DNA of 64,000 bases from Spirosoma sordidisoli (GCF_004138325.1 NZ_SBLB01000006.1:489295-553294); one strand, 5' to 3'; positions 17,892 through 27,794 are shown, counted from the first letter of the stretch. The notes: generated by a model from the letters alone, not told the origin. Translations and numbers: made by a program.

Positions 17892-18209
17892 ATGTACGCT
17901 GTTCTTTTACAAATCCCCTCCGGTAACTCGTCTATGATTGCGAATGTACTGCTGTGGGGAGGCATTATTGTCGTCTTCTATTTCTTCATGATCCGTCCGC
18001 AGCAGAAGAAGCAGAAAGACCAGAAAAACTTTGTCGAGAACCTTAAAAAAGGCGACAACGTCGTCACCATTGGCGGACTCCACGGCCGCATTGCGTCGGT
18101 GGAGGGCACAACGGTTACGCTTGAAGTGGACCGGGGCGTTAAGATGACCTTCGAGAAGAGTTCGATCTCACGCGAGGCCAGCGCCAAACCCGCCGACGAA
18201 AAACAGTAA
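17892..18209 (+). CDS. yajC: Preprotein translocase accessory subunit YajC
   Basis: A 105-residue inner-membrane protein. One transmembrane helix (ANVLLWGGIIVVFYFFMIRPQQ) ends with the family motif MIRPQQKK, followed by a short soluble domain with GDNVVTIGGLHGRIASV. YajC associates with SecD/SecF and the SecYEG channel. It follows the DUF1573 gene by 49 bp and precedes a ybbR-like gene, a common Bacteroidota order. Confidence 0.95.
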   Translation: MYAVLLQIPSGNSSMIANVLLWGGIIVVFYFFMIRPQQKKQKDQKNFVENLKKGDNVVTIGGLHGRIASVEGTTVTLEVDRGVKMTFEKSSISREASAKPADEKQ

Positions 18210-18210
18210 G

Positions 18211-18265
18211 CTGAAACGCCCACAGGCAAGCCGATCGCTGCAGACGGCTCCTGTGGGCGTTTCAG
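18211..18265 (+). terminator. Long hairpin after yajC, terminator or attenuator
   Basis: A perfect 16-bp stem (CTGAAACGCCCACAGG at 18211-18226 with 18250-18265) continues inward with a second 5-bp stem after a two-base bulge. It begins one base after the yajC stop. No T run follows, so complete termination is doubtful. It may limit read-through into the ybbR-like gene or protect the upstream message. Confidence 0.6.
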
Positions 18266-18291
18266 CCGTTCACGTATCCTCTCTTTATCCC

Positions 18292-18987
18292 GTGAATTCT
18301 ACCCGTAGAAAACGTTCGGTTCAACTGGCCAAAGTCGTGCTGTGTCTGGGCGTGGCTGCTGTATTCTGGCTGCTGAACGCCCTCAATAAACCGGGCTATA
18401 CGCTCAATGTCGAGTACCCCATTCATTTTGTCTATAACGACTCGCTGTACGTGCCTACCTCCCCCCTGCCGCGTACGGTCATGGTAAACGTATCGAGCGA
18501 CGGCTGGGGCCTGCTGCGCCACTCGTGGCTGCCGTTTCGGGTCGATCCGGTCGATTATGTCGTTGCCAACCCGCTTCAGGCTTCCATTATCAATACTTCG
18601 TCGCTGGCGGCTGCCCTGGCCGAACAGGTAAAAAAACTGCGGGTCAACTATGTCGTGGCCGATACGCTCGATATGCACTTCGACAAGCGGCTGACCAAAA
18701 CCGTTCAGCTGGTTGCCGACAGCCTGCACATCAATATGGCGCCCCGCTACATGGTGTCGAGCGTGATCAACCTGACCCCGCGTACCCTGCAGGTAGAAGG
18801 GCCGGCCCAACTCGTTCGGGGACTGCCCGATACGGTTCTGGTGCGGATTCCGCGTAAGCGTATCATGGATAATTACGACGAAGAACTGCCGTTGAATCCG
18901 TTCCGGCACCCGCTGCTCCATACCAGCGCCGATCGGGTAACGGTCAGCTTTGAAGTAGGCGAACTGCTCTCACCGGCAAAACCCTGA
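18292..18987 (+). CDS. YbbR/CdaR-like membrane-anchored protein
   Basis: A 231-residue protein with an N-terminal basic stretch (NSTRRKRSVQLAKVV) and one membrane helix, followed by YbbR-like beta repeats outside the membrane (VNVSSDGWGLL and VEGPAQLVRGLPDTV). In Firmicutes the related CdaR regulates a c-di-AMP cyclase. The role in Bacteroidota is not settled. No suitable ATG exists; a GTG at 18292 gives the normal N-terminus, whereas the GTG at 18253 lies inside the hairpin stem. Bacteroidota usually place coaE beside it, but here coaE is 43 kb away. Confidence 0.75.
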   Translation: MNSTRRKRSVQLAKVVLCLGVAAVFWLLNALNKPGYTLNVEYPIHFVYNDSLYVPTSPLPRTVMVNVSSDGWGLLRHSWLPFRVDPVDYVVANPLQASIINTSSLAAALAEQVKKLRVNYVVADTLDMHFDKRLTKTVQLVADSLHINMAPRYMVSSVINLTPRTLQVEGPAQLVRGLPDTVLVRIPRKRIMDNYDEELPLNPFRHPLLHTSADRVTVSFEVGELLSPAKP

Positions 18988-19015
18988 TCACGGGCTGTAC
19001 GCAGCGGAGTCCGGC

Positions 19016-19417
19016 TCACCGGCCGCTCACCGAATGAGGATGGCTGGCAGCTGTCGGGTCGTACGGCACGAACATATTGATCCAGACGCGCCGGGCCAGC
19101 CGGAAAAACAGTGGGGTCAGTATAATCAGCGCCGGAATCAGCCCGATCAGCAGGTCGATCTCATCGAACCCCAGCATGGCCACGAACAAAACAAACGAGC
19201 TGACGATAGTCGCTACGTAAAAGGCGTAGCTGACGTACATCGAGCCGGTATAAAACCCCGGTTCGGGCGTATAATTCTGCCCGCATACGGGGCAGCTGGT
19301 GTGCATCTTATCGAAATTCCGGATGTTGAAGGCGCTCTTCGTTACGAAGAAATCGCCCTGCTGACAACGCGGACATTTGTTGAATACGATGCTATAGAGT
19401 TTGGTGCCTTTGACCAT
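19016..19417 (-). CDS. DUF983 membrane protein with zinc-ribbon-like cysteines
   Basis: A 133-residue protein with two CxxC pairs (CPRCQQG and CPVCGQNY) that should bind zinc, the family stretch TPEPGFYTGSMYVSYAF, and two transmembrane helices in the second half. DUF983 proteins occur in Bacteroidota and Alphaproteobacteria without a proven function. It converges on the ybbR-like gene with 28 bp between the stops. Confidence 0.85.
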   Translation of the reverse strand: MVKGTKLYSIVFNKCPRCQQGDFFVTKSAFNIRNFDKMHTSCPVCGQNYTPEPGFYTGSMYVSYAFYVATIVSSFVLFVAMLGFDEIDLLIGLIPALIILTPLFFRLARRVWINMFVPYDPTAASHPHSVSGR

Positions 19418-19700
19418 ACAAATGACGTTTTTAAGCGGTTCGGCCGCCCCGATCGGGCTGTCTGACCTGGTAAATTAACCCGGCAGGTACCGATATAGTT
19501 ACCCCGGCTGCTGATTCAGAAACCGAAAGCCCCTGTGGGCCAGCCGCCCAATTAGCCAACGGCCTGCGGCAAACCTACGTGCTTCAGGGTTCCGGTTTCG
19601 TGACAAAAGTCACCCGCCTGGCCTGATTAGGCGGTTGCGCATCCGTGTAAGCGGGAATAATGGGCAGTTTCTGTGGTTCAGTTTGGTACAAGCTCTCGAC

Positions 19701-19754
19701 AAAAAAAAGCGTATGGTTCTGCCAGATCGACCAGACCCGACAGAACCATACGCT
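19701..19754 (-). terminator. Rho-independent terminator of the SusCD-phosphoesterase operon
   Basis: A perfect 14-bp stem (AGCGTATGGTTCTG at 19708-19721 with 19741-19754) is followed on the minus strand by eight T residues. It lies 20 bp past the phosphoesterase stop and marks the operon end. The region 19418-19700 beyond it carries no gene. Confidence 0.92.
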
Positions 19755-19774
19755 ATATCTGCTCCCCTGTTGCT

Positions 19775-21256
19775 TTACACCATCGAGAGGGTTTCGGTAT
19801 ATACCGTTCCGAAGCGATCCGTTGCCCGAACGGTAATCTGTCGGGCACTGGCCGATGGCTCCGCCACGAACAGGTGATCTGTTTTTGAGGGGTCCACGAA
19901 CTTGTGTTTCTTCGGCAACTCAGGCCCGGCATATAGCTCAACGGCCCAGGGATCGAGGGTCGTTTGCTGCTGCATGTTTCCTTTCAGCACGCCATCTTCC
20001 AGCCATTCTACTTTCCAGGCGGGGTCCCAGTTCCAGACGTTGGCCGCAACCAGGGCCGGGGTTTCTTTCAGCCGTCCTTTGGGATAGATGCGGAGCTGGT
20101 GCTGGCGCGGCTGGCCGGTACTTTTGTAATACCAGCGAATCTCGCTCCCGTCAACTTCGTAGACGCCATAACCGTTGGGGGTGCCATCGCTGCAGATCGG
20201 GCCCGACCACCACGCGCCACATACGGTGCCATGCACGTGCTCCATCACGCTACCGTCTTCCCATTTCTCGTTGACGTGCGTATGGCCCGACATGATATGC
20301 GTCCGGAATGGCTTGAGCAGTTCGTACAGCTGTTTGCGGTTGGAAACGGTGCCACCCAGTTCGTCGTCTTTCAGTTGTTCCCGCCGTTTATGGCCGGTCT
20401 GAGTAGGAATATGCAGGCTGACCACCACCGTTGAACCGGGCCTGACCAGCTTCAGATCCTGCTCCAGCCAGTGCAACTGCGTTTCGGTCAGGTAGCCGAT
20501 GTATTTCTTGGCAGTGCCGATGAAAAACACGTCGTCAAGCACCACGTAATGAATCTGGCCGCGGTTGAACGAATAATAAGTCGGGCCAAACTGTTGCTTG
20601 AAGGTCTTTGCCGAATAGTCGTCGGTGCGGGCGTCGAGGTCCAGGTCGTGGTTACCGATTACGTTGAAAAACGGAACGCCGGTAATCGCTATGGCGGCTT
20701 TGTAATCGTCGTACAGCTCGAAGTGATCCCAAACCAGGTCGCCACAGCCAATCCCGTGGAAAAGGGTGCCCTGCGGATACGAAGCAACCAGATCCCGCGT
20801 GTCGGGTGCCGACAGGGTTTTTAGCAGCTCCCCGTCTTTTCTGGAGATAATCTGCGGGTCGGCCCAGACAATGAAGTTATGTTTCCGATCATCGGTGGTC
20901 AGCCGTTCCAGCCGGAAGTCGGCCGTCAGCGTGCCGCCCCCCGTAATGGGCTGAAAGAACCGGGCCAGACCGCGTTCGTTCGGGAAGGCATAGCCCGCCG
21001 GTAGACTGATGTACACAAATTCAGCCCCTTTGTCGGCAGCCAGCGTATACCGACCGGCCGAGTCGGTCGTGGTAACGGTATACCCATCGGTGACGGCCAC
21101 ACCGGCAATCCCGTTTCCGCTGGCGGTTACGCGCCCGTTCAGGCTGGTAACCGCAGCGCGGGTGGCTGAATCCGGGTTGGCGAGGGCAGCCGGTGCGGTG
21201 GTCAGGGCCGCGCCCGACCAGCCAAACTGCCGCAGAAAATGTCGTCGGTTTATCAT
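19775..21256 (-). CDS. Tat-exported calcineurin-like metallophosphoesterase
   Basis: A 493-residue exported protein. The N-terminus MINRRHFLRQFGWSGAALTTAPAA is a twin-arginine signal. A carboxypeptidase-regulatory-like beta domain (about 40-110) precedes the phosphoesterase domain, whose metal ligands appear in WADPQII, GCGDLVWDH, VIGNHDLD and MSGHTHVNE. A C-terminal beta domain follows. The ATG at 21256 lies 8 bp behind the susD stop, so the three genes form one operon. The context suggests it removes phosphate from the substrate bound by SusCD, or cleaves a phosphodiester before uptake. Confidence 0.88.
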   Translation of the reverse strand: MINRRHFLRQFGWSGAALTTAPAALANPDSATRAAVTSLNGRVTASGNGIAGVAVTDGYTVTTTDSAGRYTLAADKGAEFVYISLPAGYAFPNERGLARFFQPITGGGTLTADFRLERLTTDDRKHNFIVWADPQIISRKDGELLKTLSAPDTRDLVASYPQGTLFHGIGCGDLVWDHFELYDDYKAAIAITGVPFFNVIGNHDLDLDARTDDYSAKTFKQQFGPTYYSFNRGQIHYVVLDDVFFIGTAKKYIGYLTETQLHWLEQDLKLVRPGSTVVVSLHIPTQTGHKRREQLKDDELGGTVSNRKQLYELLKPFRTHIMSGHTHVNEKWEDGSVMEHVHGTVCGAWWSGPICSDGTPNGYGVYEVDGSEIRWYYKSTGQPRQHQLRIYPKGRLKETPALVAANVWNWDPAWKVEWLEDGVLKGNMQQQTTLDPWAVELYAGPELPKKHKFVDPSKTDHLFVAEPSASARQITVRATDRFGTVYTETLSMV

Positions 21257-21264
21257 TGGTTTTG

Positions 21265-22698
21265 TTAGTTGGCCCACCAGACCTTTGCGTTGATATTGTC
21301 GCCACCGATCCGGGCGGCTGCTTCGTCGTAATTGGCGCGGTTCAGCGACTGTACCGACAGCGGATACGCCAGCCGGGCGGGCATCTGACCGTTGTTTTCA
21401 ACCCCCGGTCCTTTCGGCAATACCGGAAAACCGGTTCGCCGGTACTCGGCCCACTGCTGCATCTCCGTAAAAAACAGGCTTACGTACTTCTGGTTCATGA
21501 TCTGCTCGAACGAGCCGGTATAGGCTACGCCCGGCCGGGTCAGGTAGTTGGCAGGCATCACGGCACCCCAGTAGCCCATCGACGCCCGAATGCCTTTCTC
21601 GTAGTGGTCTTTGGGCGAATCGGCGCTGTAGCCCTTGAGGGCGGCTTCGGCCAGCAGGAACTCGGTTTCGGCATACTGCATGATCGTGCCCAGCAGGGGC
21701 GATGTTTTCAGCGTTTTATTGATCCGGGACGAAGCGATAGCGGCTATTTTCGGCGCGTCGCCCAGCGAGTAGCCGCTCGGTACGCCCACAAACCGGCCAC
21801 TGACTTTGGTAGCCCAGACATCGAGCCGCGGGTCCTGCCAGCTGTTGAGCAGCCCGATAAAAAACTCCGCGTAGGCGTTCGATCCATTGAAATCATAGTC
21901 GCGGTCATCGGCGAAGGGGTTCAGCAGCGGGTTGGTACCGGTAAATTTGAGCGTCGCACTTTCGTCGACGGTGCTCATCAGCGGGTACTGCGCCGGGTTA
22001 GCCAGCATGTTCCGGATCTGCTGCCGGAACGCGGGCGATTTGGCTTCGCCCCGCATCAGCAGCCGCAGCCGCAGCGAGTTGGTGAACCGTTTCCATTTGA
22101 GGGTACCGGCCGCACTCTGTTCGGCGCCGTAGAGCACATCGGTACCGGGCGCCATTGATTTGCTCACCTCATAGAGCGCGTTGGCCGAGTCGAGCTGGCT
22201 CACCAGATCGGCGTAGATCTGCTCCTGGGTGTCGAACCGGGGCGATATGATATACTCCGGATAGCCTTTGAGCGCCTGCGAATACGGGATATCGCCGTAG
22301 GTATCGGTCAGGTTCTGATACAGCCAGGCCCGCAGGGTCAGGGCCGCGGCCATGTGGTTGCGGTTGCTGGCCTCCCGGGCGCGGTTGTACATGTCCTGTA
22401 CGTTCGTCAGGGTCAGGTAATAGTTGTTCCAGAGGTAGTCCGACTCGCTCGGGATCAGCACGTAGCGGTGAAACTGCCCGTCGGTCAGCGACACCGTTGT
22501 CTGCATCAGTTCATTATTGAGCCGGTGGCTGCGGCTCAGTCCAATATTGACACCATTGAGGACAGCCGTGTTTAGAAAACTACCCGAGGTAGCCGTCGTT
22601 ACAGCTTCCGGATCGTGCAGCAGGTCTTCCATAGGGCGGGTACAGCCGGCCGCAGCCAGCAACCCCAGGCCCAGTATTGTTCGCGTGATGAGGTTCAT
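21265..22698 (-). CDS. SusD/RagB-family (SusD_2-like) nutrient-binding lipoprotein
   Basis: A 477-residue outer-membrane lipoprotein. The signal peptide ends in AAAGC (lipobox), followed by the tetratricopeptide-like helical fold of SusD. Recognisable stretches are RAWLYQNLTDTYGDIPYSQAL and the C-terminal MQQWAEYRRTGFP, with the final VWWAN. It forms the lid of the SusC channel next door, 26 bp upstream. The natural ligand is unknown; the exported phosphoesterase in the operon hints at a phosphorylated compound. Confidence 0.95.
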   Translation of the reverse strand: MNLITRTILGLGLLAAAGCTRPMEDLLHDPEAVTTATSGSFLNTAVLNGVNIGLSRSHRLNNELMQTTVSLTDGQFHRYVLIPSESDYLWNNYYLTLTNVQDMYNRAREASNRNHMAAALTLRAWLYQNLTDTYGDIPYSQALKGYPEYIISPRFDTQEQIYADLVSQLDSANALYEVSKSMAPGTDVLYGAEQSAAGTLKWKRFTNSLRLRLLMRGEAKSPAFRQQIRNMLANPAQYPLMSTVDESATLKFTGTNPLLNPFADDRDYDFNGSNAYAEFFIGLLNSWQDPRLDVWATKVSGRFVGVPSGYSLGDAPKIAAIASSRINKTLKTSPLLGTIMQYAETEFLLAEAALKGYSADSPKDHYEKGIRASMGYWGAVMPANYLTRPGVAYTGSFEQIMNQKYVSLFFTEMQQWAEYRRTGFPVLPKGPGVENNGQMPARLAYPLSVQSLNRANYDEAAARIGGDNINAKVWWAN

Positions 22699-22724
22699 AA
22701 ATAATGTGTGGCCGAGGCCATCGA

Positions 22725-25700
22725 TCAGAATGAAATAGTCAGGTTAGCGCCCATCGTACGGGTCGACGGAAACTGGGCGATTTCGAGACCCGGCGTAATA
22801 GTCGAGTTGTCGAGGGTCGATGTTTCGGGGTCGAAAGCCGGGAAAGCGGTCCAGTTGAACAGATCACGCCCGTACACGCCGATGCTGGCGCCCCGCAGGA
22901 ATGATTTGCCGAGCAGCTTAGCCGGAAACGCATAGGCCAGCCGAACCTCCCGCAGTTTGGTAAAGGTGGCATCGAAGACGTTGGCTTCTACGTTGTCGCG
23001 CCCGTAGATCTTGCTGTAATAGGTTACGATGTTGGTCGCTTTGGTGGTATTGGGCACGTAGGAACCGTCGGTGGCCTGGGTTACGCCCGGCCCGATAATA
23101 CCGTCGTACCGCCCTGGCAGCGTAGCCTTGATCTTCCCCTGCTCACCCAGCACTGAGTTGGTCAGCGAGTACACCTTACCGCCCTGTTGCCGGTCGATGA
23201 GCACCGACAGGCTCCAGCCCCGGTACCGGAAATTGTTGGCCAGCCCACCCCGCCACCTGGGCGTTGCATTCCCCATATTGATGAACTGCTCGGTCAGCAG
23301 CGGGTAGCCGTTTTTGTCGTACACGATCTGCCCATCCGGCGCGCGCCGGAAGCCCAGCCCGTAGATTTCGCCGAGGGGTTGTCCTTCGCGGGCTTCTACC
23401 GTGACGCGGCTACCGACGTAGCGCGCCAGCACCACGCTGCCCGTTCCGTTGTTGAGCTCCTGCACCCGGTTGCGGTTCATGGCCCAGTTCAGCGTAATGT
23501 CCCAGGTCAGGCCGCGCGGGCTTTTGAGGGGGCTGCCCGTCAGGGTCAGCTCCACGCCCTTGTTGACCACCTTACCCATGTTGATCAGCGACGAGTTGTA
23601 GCCCGATGCGTACTCGACCGGCGCGTACAGAATCTGGTCGATGGTGAGCTGCCGATAGAGGGTCAGATCGAAGGAGAGCCGGTTTTTCAGCAGCCGCCAT
23701 TCGGTACCGACCTCTACCGAGTTGTTGCGCTGGGGGCGCAGGTTGGGGTTGGCAATGATGTTGGGGTTTTCCAGCTCGCCCGGAAACACGCCGGGCTCGT
23801 ATACTTTTTCCAGGTTGTAGGTGCCCAGGCGGGCGTCGTAGCCTACGCTGGCAAACGCGCCCCTGAACTTGGCGTAGCTAATCCAGGCCGGCATCGTCAG
23901 CATGTCGGAGGCAATCAGGCTCAGCGTAGCCGATGGGTAAAAGAACGAGTTGTTCTGTTGGGGCAGGGTACTGCTCCAGTCGTTGCGGCCCGTAATGTCG
24001 AGGAACGCCAGGTTCTTATAGGCCAGGTTCACGAACCCATACAGGCTGTTGATGCGTTTCTCGGCCTGGTCGCTGCGGGTCAGCGGCAGTTGTTCGCTGT
24101 TGGCCAGGTTATATACACCCGGAATAACGAGCCGGTCGGCCAGCTGGTTGGTGAACTTCTGCGACTGAATCAGGATGTTACCGCCCGCATTGGCCGTTAC
24201 CTGAAAGTCGGCGGTGGGTTGCAGTTTGTAGCGCAGCAGGAAGTCGGTATTCGTCTCTACGTTGAAGACGTTCTGCTGGCGGTACATGCCCTCCTGAAAC
24301 TTCTGGGTGTTTTTGGGCCGCTGCTGCGACCGGAACTCGTAGCCCGCGTCCAGGCCACCATGCAGTGTCAGGTCCAGGTTCCTGACGATGTTGTAGGTAG
24401 CCGATACGTTGCCCGTGATATTGTGGCGGTTCGACTTGTTGAGCATCTCGTACGAAATCAGGTACGGATTGTCGATCAGCGAACTGAACGGGTGGTTCTG
24501 CTCGACCCCTTCGCGGCCGGGCAGCCAGTACGGCTTGTACCAGTCCAGGTTGATGTTCGGGTTCTGGAAGGCCAGGAAGTACATGATCGACTGGTTGTTG
24601 TAGCCGGTCGTAGGCAGGTTATCGCTGAACTTGTTGTAATAGTTGATCTTGGCGTTGACCGACAGTTTCCGCGAAACCTGCGTCTGGTTAGAGAATCCGA
24701 TGTTGATCCGCTGGTAGCCGGTATTGGGCAGAATCCAGTCGTTTTTCAGGTGCGAGATACTAAGCCGCGTGGTGCCTTTTTCGCCGTTGTTGCTGATCGA
24801 GACGTTGTTGGACAGTGTTACGCCCTTGCGGAAAAAATCCCGGCGGTTGTTTTCGTAGGGAACCCAGGGTGTGCGGGCGGTGAAATTTCCACTGGCGTCG
24901 CGGGGTGAGTTGTACTGGTAGAAGGACTGCCCGTCGAAGCGGGGTCCCCAGGCCGAGCTGGTGCTCTGTGTGCCGGGACCGTCGGCGGTGGTGCCGTACG
25001 AATAGTAGTTCTGACCAGCGGTGCCCTGTCCGTACTCGTACTGATAGTCGGGCCAGCGGTTGATGTCATCGATGCTGATGTAGCTGTTCAGCGTAACCCC
25101 GATGCCTTTCTGATCCCGGTTGCCGCTTTTGGTGGTAATGATGATGGCACCGTTGCCCGCCCGCGAGCCGTAGAGCGCCGAAGCCGCCGGTCCTTTCAGC
25201 ACGTTGATGGATTCGATGTTGTTCGGGTCGATATCGGTCAGGGCACTCCCGAAGTCGACCGGCGAATCGCCACCCAGGTAAGCGCCGTGGCCCACGCCCT
25301 GAAAGCCCGTGTTGATCGGTTCACCATCGACCACGATCAGCGCACCGGGCGAGTTGAGGTCCAGGATGCTTTCGCCACGCAGGGTTACGCGGCTGCTGCC
25401 CATGGGCCCGTCGGTTTTGGTCAGGTTCAGCCCCGCTACCTTCCCCGACAGGGCGTTGACCACGCTGTTGGCGGGTGCATCGGTTACGGCCGAGCCATCG
25501 AGCTTCTGGGTCGAGTAGCCCAGCGCTTTTTCTTCGCGTTTGATACCCAGCGCCGTCACAACCACTTCGTTCAGGTTTCGCGCATCGACGGCCAGGCGAA
25601 TGTTCACCACCGAGCGACTGCCAATCGTTACGGTCTGCGGCAGGTAACCGACAAACGAAAACGTCAGCTCGGCAGCCCCATCCGGCACGCTGAGCGAATA

Positions 25701-26189
25701 ACGCCCGTTCACGTCCGTGGTGGTACCGCGGCTGGCCGCTCCCCGAAGCAGTACGTTAACGCCCGGCAGGCCTTCGCCGGTCTGGGCGTCGGTGACCTGT
25801 CCGGTTACGGTAGCCTGGGGTTGCGCCGTGCCGCGCCGGATGATGACCTGGTTGTTTTTGGCTAATGTGTACTGAAGCTGCCGGGGTTTCAGCAGCTGGT
25901 CGAGCACCTGGCTCAGCGGCTGGTTCTGTACCGACACGCTGACCCGGTCTTCGTCGCCGATCAGGGTACCGGCATACACAAATTTCAGGGTCGACTGACT
26001 TTCGAGCTGCGTCAGCACCGACCCGAGCGCAGCATTACGAACCGACAGGGAAACCCGGCTCTGAAGAAGTTCCTGCCCGAAGGTGAGGCTGGCCTGAGCC
26101 AGCGAAACCGTTAGCAGACAAAGCAAAGGAAGCGAAAAGCAACGCCATACGTTTTGCCGGTGCGAACAGCAGCGTAGGAATTTTTGCAT
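22725..26189 (-). CDS. SusC/RagA-family TonB-dependent outer-membrane transporter with STN domain
   Basis: A 1154-residue outer-membrane channel. After the signal peptide come an STN domain (LSVRNAALGSVLTQLESQS), which contacts a FecR anti-sigma factor; a carboxypeptidase-regulatory domain (VTGQVTDAQTGEGLPGVNV); a plug domain including NEVVVTALGIKREEKALGYS and NVLKGPAASALYGSRAGNGAI; and a 22-strand barrel. The STN domain together with the neighbouring fecR and sigma genes indicates ligand-triggered self-induction. I use the ATG at 26189 in preference to the in-frame codon at 26231, since it directly precedes a basic, hydrophobic signal sequence. Confidence 0.95.
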   Translation of the reverse strand: MQKFLRCCSHRQNVWRCFSLPLLCLLTVSLAQASLTFGQELLQSRVSLSVRNAALGSVLTQLESQSTLKFVYAGTLIGDEDRVSVSVQNQPLSQVLDQLLKPRQLQYTLAKNNQVIIRRGTAQPQATVTGQVTDAQTGEGLPGVNVLLRGAASRGTTTDVNGRYSLSVPDGAAELTFSFVGYLPQTVTIGSRSVVNIRLAVDARNLNEVVVTALGIKREEKALGYSTQKLDGSAVTDAPANSVVNALSGKVAGLNLTKTDGPMGSSRVTLRGESILDLNSPGALIVVDGEPINTGFQGVGHGAYLGGDSPVDFGSALTDIDPNNIESINVLKGPAASALYGSRAGNGAIIITTKSGNRDQKGIGVTLNSYISIDDINRWPDYQYEYGQGTAGQNYYSYGTTADGPGTQSTSSAWGPRFDGQSFYQYNSPRDASGNFTARTPWVPYENNRRDFFRKGVTLSNNVSISNNGEKGTTRLSISHLKNDWILPNTGYQRINIGFSNQTQVSRKLSVNAKINYYNKFSDNLPTTGYNNQSIMYFLAFQNPNINLDWYKPYWLPGREGVEQNHPFSSLIDNPYLISYEMLNKSNRHNITGNVSATYNIVRNLDLTLHGGLDAGYEFRSQQRPKNTQKFQEGMYRQQNVFNVETNTDFLLRYKLQPTADFQVTANAGGNILIQSQKFTNQLADRLVIPGVYNLANSEQLPLTRSDQAEKRINSLYGFVNLAYKNLAFLDITGRNDWSSTLPQQNNSFFYPSATLSLIASDMLTMPAWISYAKFRGAFASVGYDARLGTYNLEKVYEPGVFPGELENPNIIANPNLRPQRNNSVEVGTEWRLLKNRLSFDLTLYRQLTIDQILYAPVEYASGYNSSLINMGKVVNKGVELTLTGSPLKSPRGLTWDITLNWAMNRNRVQELNNGTGSVVLARYVGSRVTVEAREGQPLGEIYGLGFRRAPDGQIVYDKNGYPLLTEQFINMGNATPRWRGGLANNFRYRGWSLSVLIDRQQGGKVYSLTNSVLGEQGKIKATLPGRYDGIIGPGVTQATDGSYVPNTTKATNIVTYYSKIYGRDNVEANVFDATFTKLREVRLAYAFPAKLLGKSFLRGASIGVYGRDLFNWTAFPAFDPETSTLDNSTITPGLEIAQFPSTRTMGANLTISF

Positions 26190-26346
26190 AGGTTTGTACG
26201 AGTTAAGTTGAGAAAATAGTCTTTCGGGCATTGTGCGACACCCGGCTCTCCCCTGGCGGGAGGGTCAACAGTCAGGAAGATTGTTTTCGCGGGGTCAGGT
26301 GTGGTGCGAACACATCTGGCCCTTTTCGCCGAAGCGGTCGGCTACG

Positions 26347-27414
26347 CTATGGGCAGCCATCGCCCCGGATCATCACCTCCTTTCCCTGATACTGATACGT
26401 GGCCCCTACGGAGCCGCACAAGACGGCGAGCACATCATCGAGGCTGGCCCGGTTAAACGTACCCACTACGGTACAGGCCGCCAGCGCGGGCGTAGCCAGC
26501 CGAACCCGAACCCCGTACTGCCGGCTGAGCTGCCGAACAATATCGGCCATCGGTGTGCGTCGGAATACCAGCGTGCCGTTGCGCCAGGCCGTAGCCAGCT
26601 GCGGGTCAGCCAGCGTTGTCTGCATAAGTGTTTCCCGGTCGGGCCGGTACGTGACGCGCTGGCCGGGTATCAGCAGCCGTGGCGCCTGCCGACGGCCGGT
26701 CGTGCTGACTTCTACTTTTCCCGTCAGCACCGTTACTTCGGCTAGCGATTCGTTGGCATAGGCATTTACGTTGAAGGAGGTTCCTTTTACGGTAGTGGTC
26801 AGCCGGGAGGTGGTCACGACGAAGGGTTGTGCGGGGTTATGGGCTACCTCAAAAAAGCCTTCTCCCTCCAGAAAGACGTGTCGCGTTGGTCCCGTCAGTG
26901 TCTTCGGATAGCGCAGTTTACTTTCGGCGTTCAGGTAAATTTTTGAGCCGTCGGGCAGCGTTACCGACAGTCGCTGCCCGGTAGGTGCCAGTACCTCCCG
27001 GTAGGTCACGGGCGCCGATGAAGATGCCCTGGCCAGTTGACTGCCGGACGGCTTTCCATGCCATAGGATATACCCCGCCAGTAGTAGCAGGGCTACCGAT
27101 GCGGCCAGCCCATAGCGCAGTGCGGTCGTGAACCGGTTAGGGCTGGGTTGGTGCGGGTTGGTGAAGACCGACCGGAACGGCGTTAGTGGCGCAACAGGGT
27201 CTACCGGGTTATCATCCGGCAGTCCAGCCTGCTGTCGGACGGCCTCCCACATATCGTCTTCGAAGCGGCTGGCCTGAGCGGGGCTGAGCGAGTCGATAAA
27301 CCGCGTATCCTGCGCCAGTCGGTCGGCCCACTCGTCGAAGAGGGCTTTTCCCTGCGGGTTCATTTTCCCGTCGAGATAATCCCGAATGTGCCGTTCCCGT
27401 TCTTCCTGATTCAT
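26347..27414 (-). CDS. FecR-family anti-sigma factor
   Basis: A 355-residue inner-membrane regulator. The cytoplasmic N-terminus (1-100) binds the sigma factor. One membrane helix follows (YGLAASVALLLLAGYILW), then the periplasmic FecR domain (LPDGSKIYLNAESKLRYP, FEVAHNPAQPFVVTT, GTSFNVNAYANE) and a C-terminal STN-like domain (FNRASLDDVLAVLCGSVGATYQY). It senses the SusC transporter and releases the ECF sigma factor. The start at 27414 (MNQEERERH) is chosen over 27465. It lies 157 bp upstream of susC. Confidence 0.92.
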   Translation of the reverse strand: MNQEERERHIRDYLDGKMNPQGKALFDEWADRLAQDTRFIDSLSPAQASRFEDDMWEAVRQQAGLPDDNPVDPVAPLTPFRSVFTNPHQPSPNRFTTALRYGLAASVALLLLAGYILWHGKPSGSQLARASSSAPVTYREVLAPTGQRLSVTLPDGSKIYLNAESKLRYPKTLTGPTRHVFLEGEGFFEVAHNPAQPFVVTTSRLTTTVKGTSFNVNAYANESLAEVTVLTGKVEVSTTGRRQAPRLLIPGQRVTYRPDRETLMQTTLADPQLATAWRNGTLVFRRTPMADIVRQLSRQYGVRVRLATPALAACTVVGTFNRASLDDVLAVLCGSVGATYQYQGKEVMIRGDGCP

Positions 27415-27667
27415 CAGTCTGGTGCAATACGTCGTATCGTTGCTTGTTAACAGGTATTCGTACAAGCCGGGGTTTGGTACTATCGGGTCAGCAAAATTTT
27501 TCAGTTTTTTTGACGGGGGTCGCCAGAAAGGCCATTTATTTGATAGCCGACGCGGTTGTGGAGATGCCGCAGCAGACCGGTTTGCATTATCGGGAAGACG
27601 AATCCAATGCCATGGGCGCGTTTTTTGTCGACGCGTTTGTTATCGACATGTTGCTACCGACGCCTGG

Positions 27668-27794
27668 CTACCGACGCTGCGCTGTTGCGTCCCTACGGGA
27701 CTATGGGTGGGGCGGGGCGTAATATACCCGCGTTGACCGACCGACGCGCGTGCTACCGACGCTATGCTGTTATGTTCCTATGGGACGATGGGTG
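27668..27794. repeat. Two diverged copies of a 43-bp intergenic repeat
   Basis: Copy 1 (27668-27710) and copy 2 (27753-27794) share CTACCGACGCT, then GCTGTT, CCTA and GGGAC with ATGGGTG. Each contains the small inverted piece TCCCTACGGGA or TCCTATGGGA. This resembles dispersed intergenic repeats common in Cytophagales genomes. No open reading frame spans them. Confidence 0.6.

Noticed and set aside
23187..24908. A 573-codon plus-strand frame opposite susC
   Set aside because: Antisense of the TonB-dependent transporter; no start context or domain.
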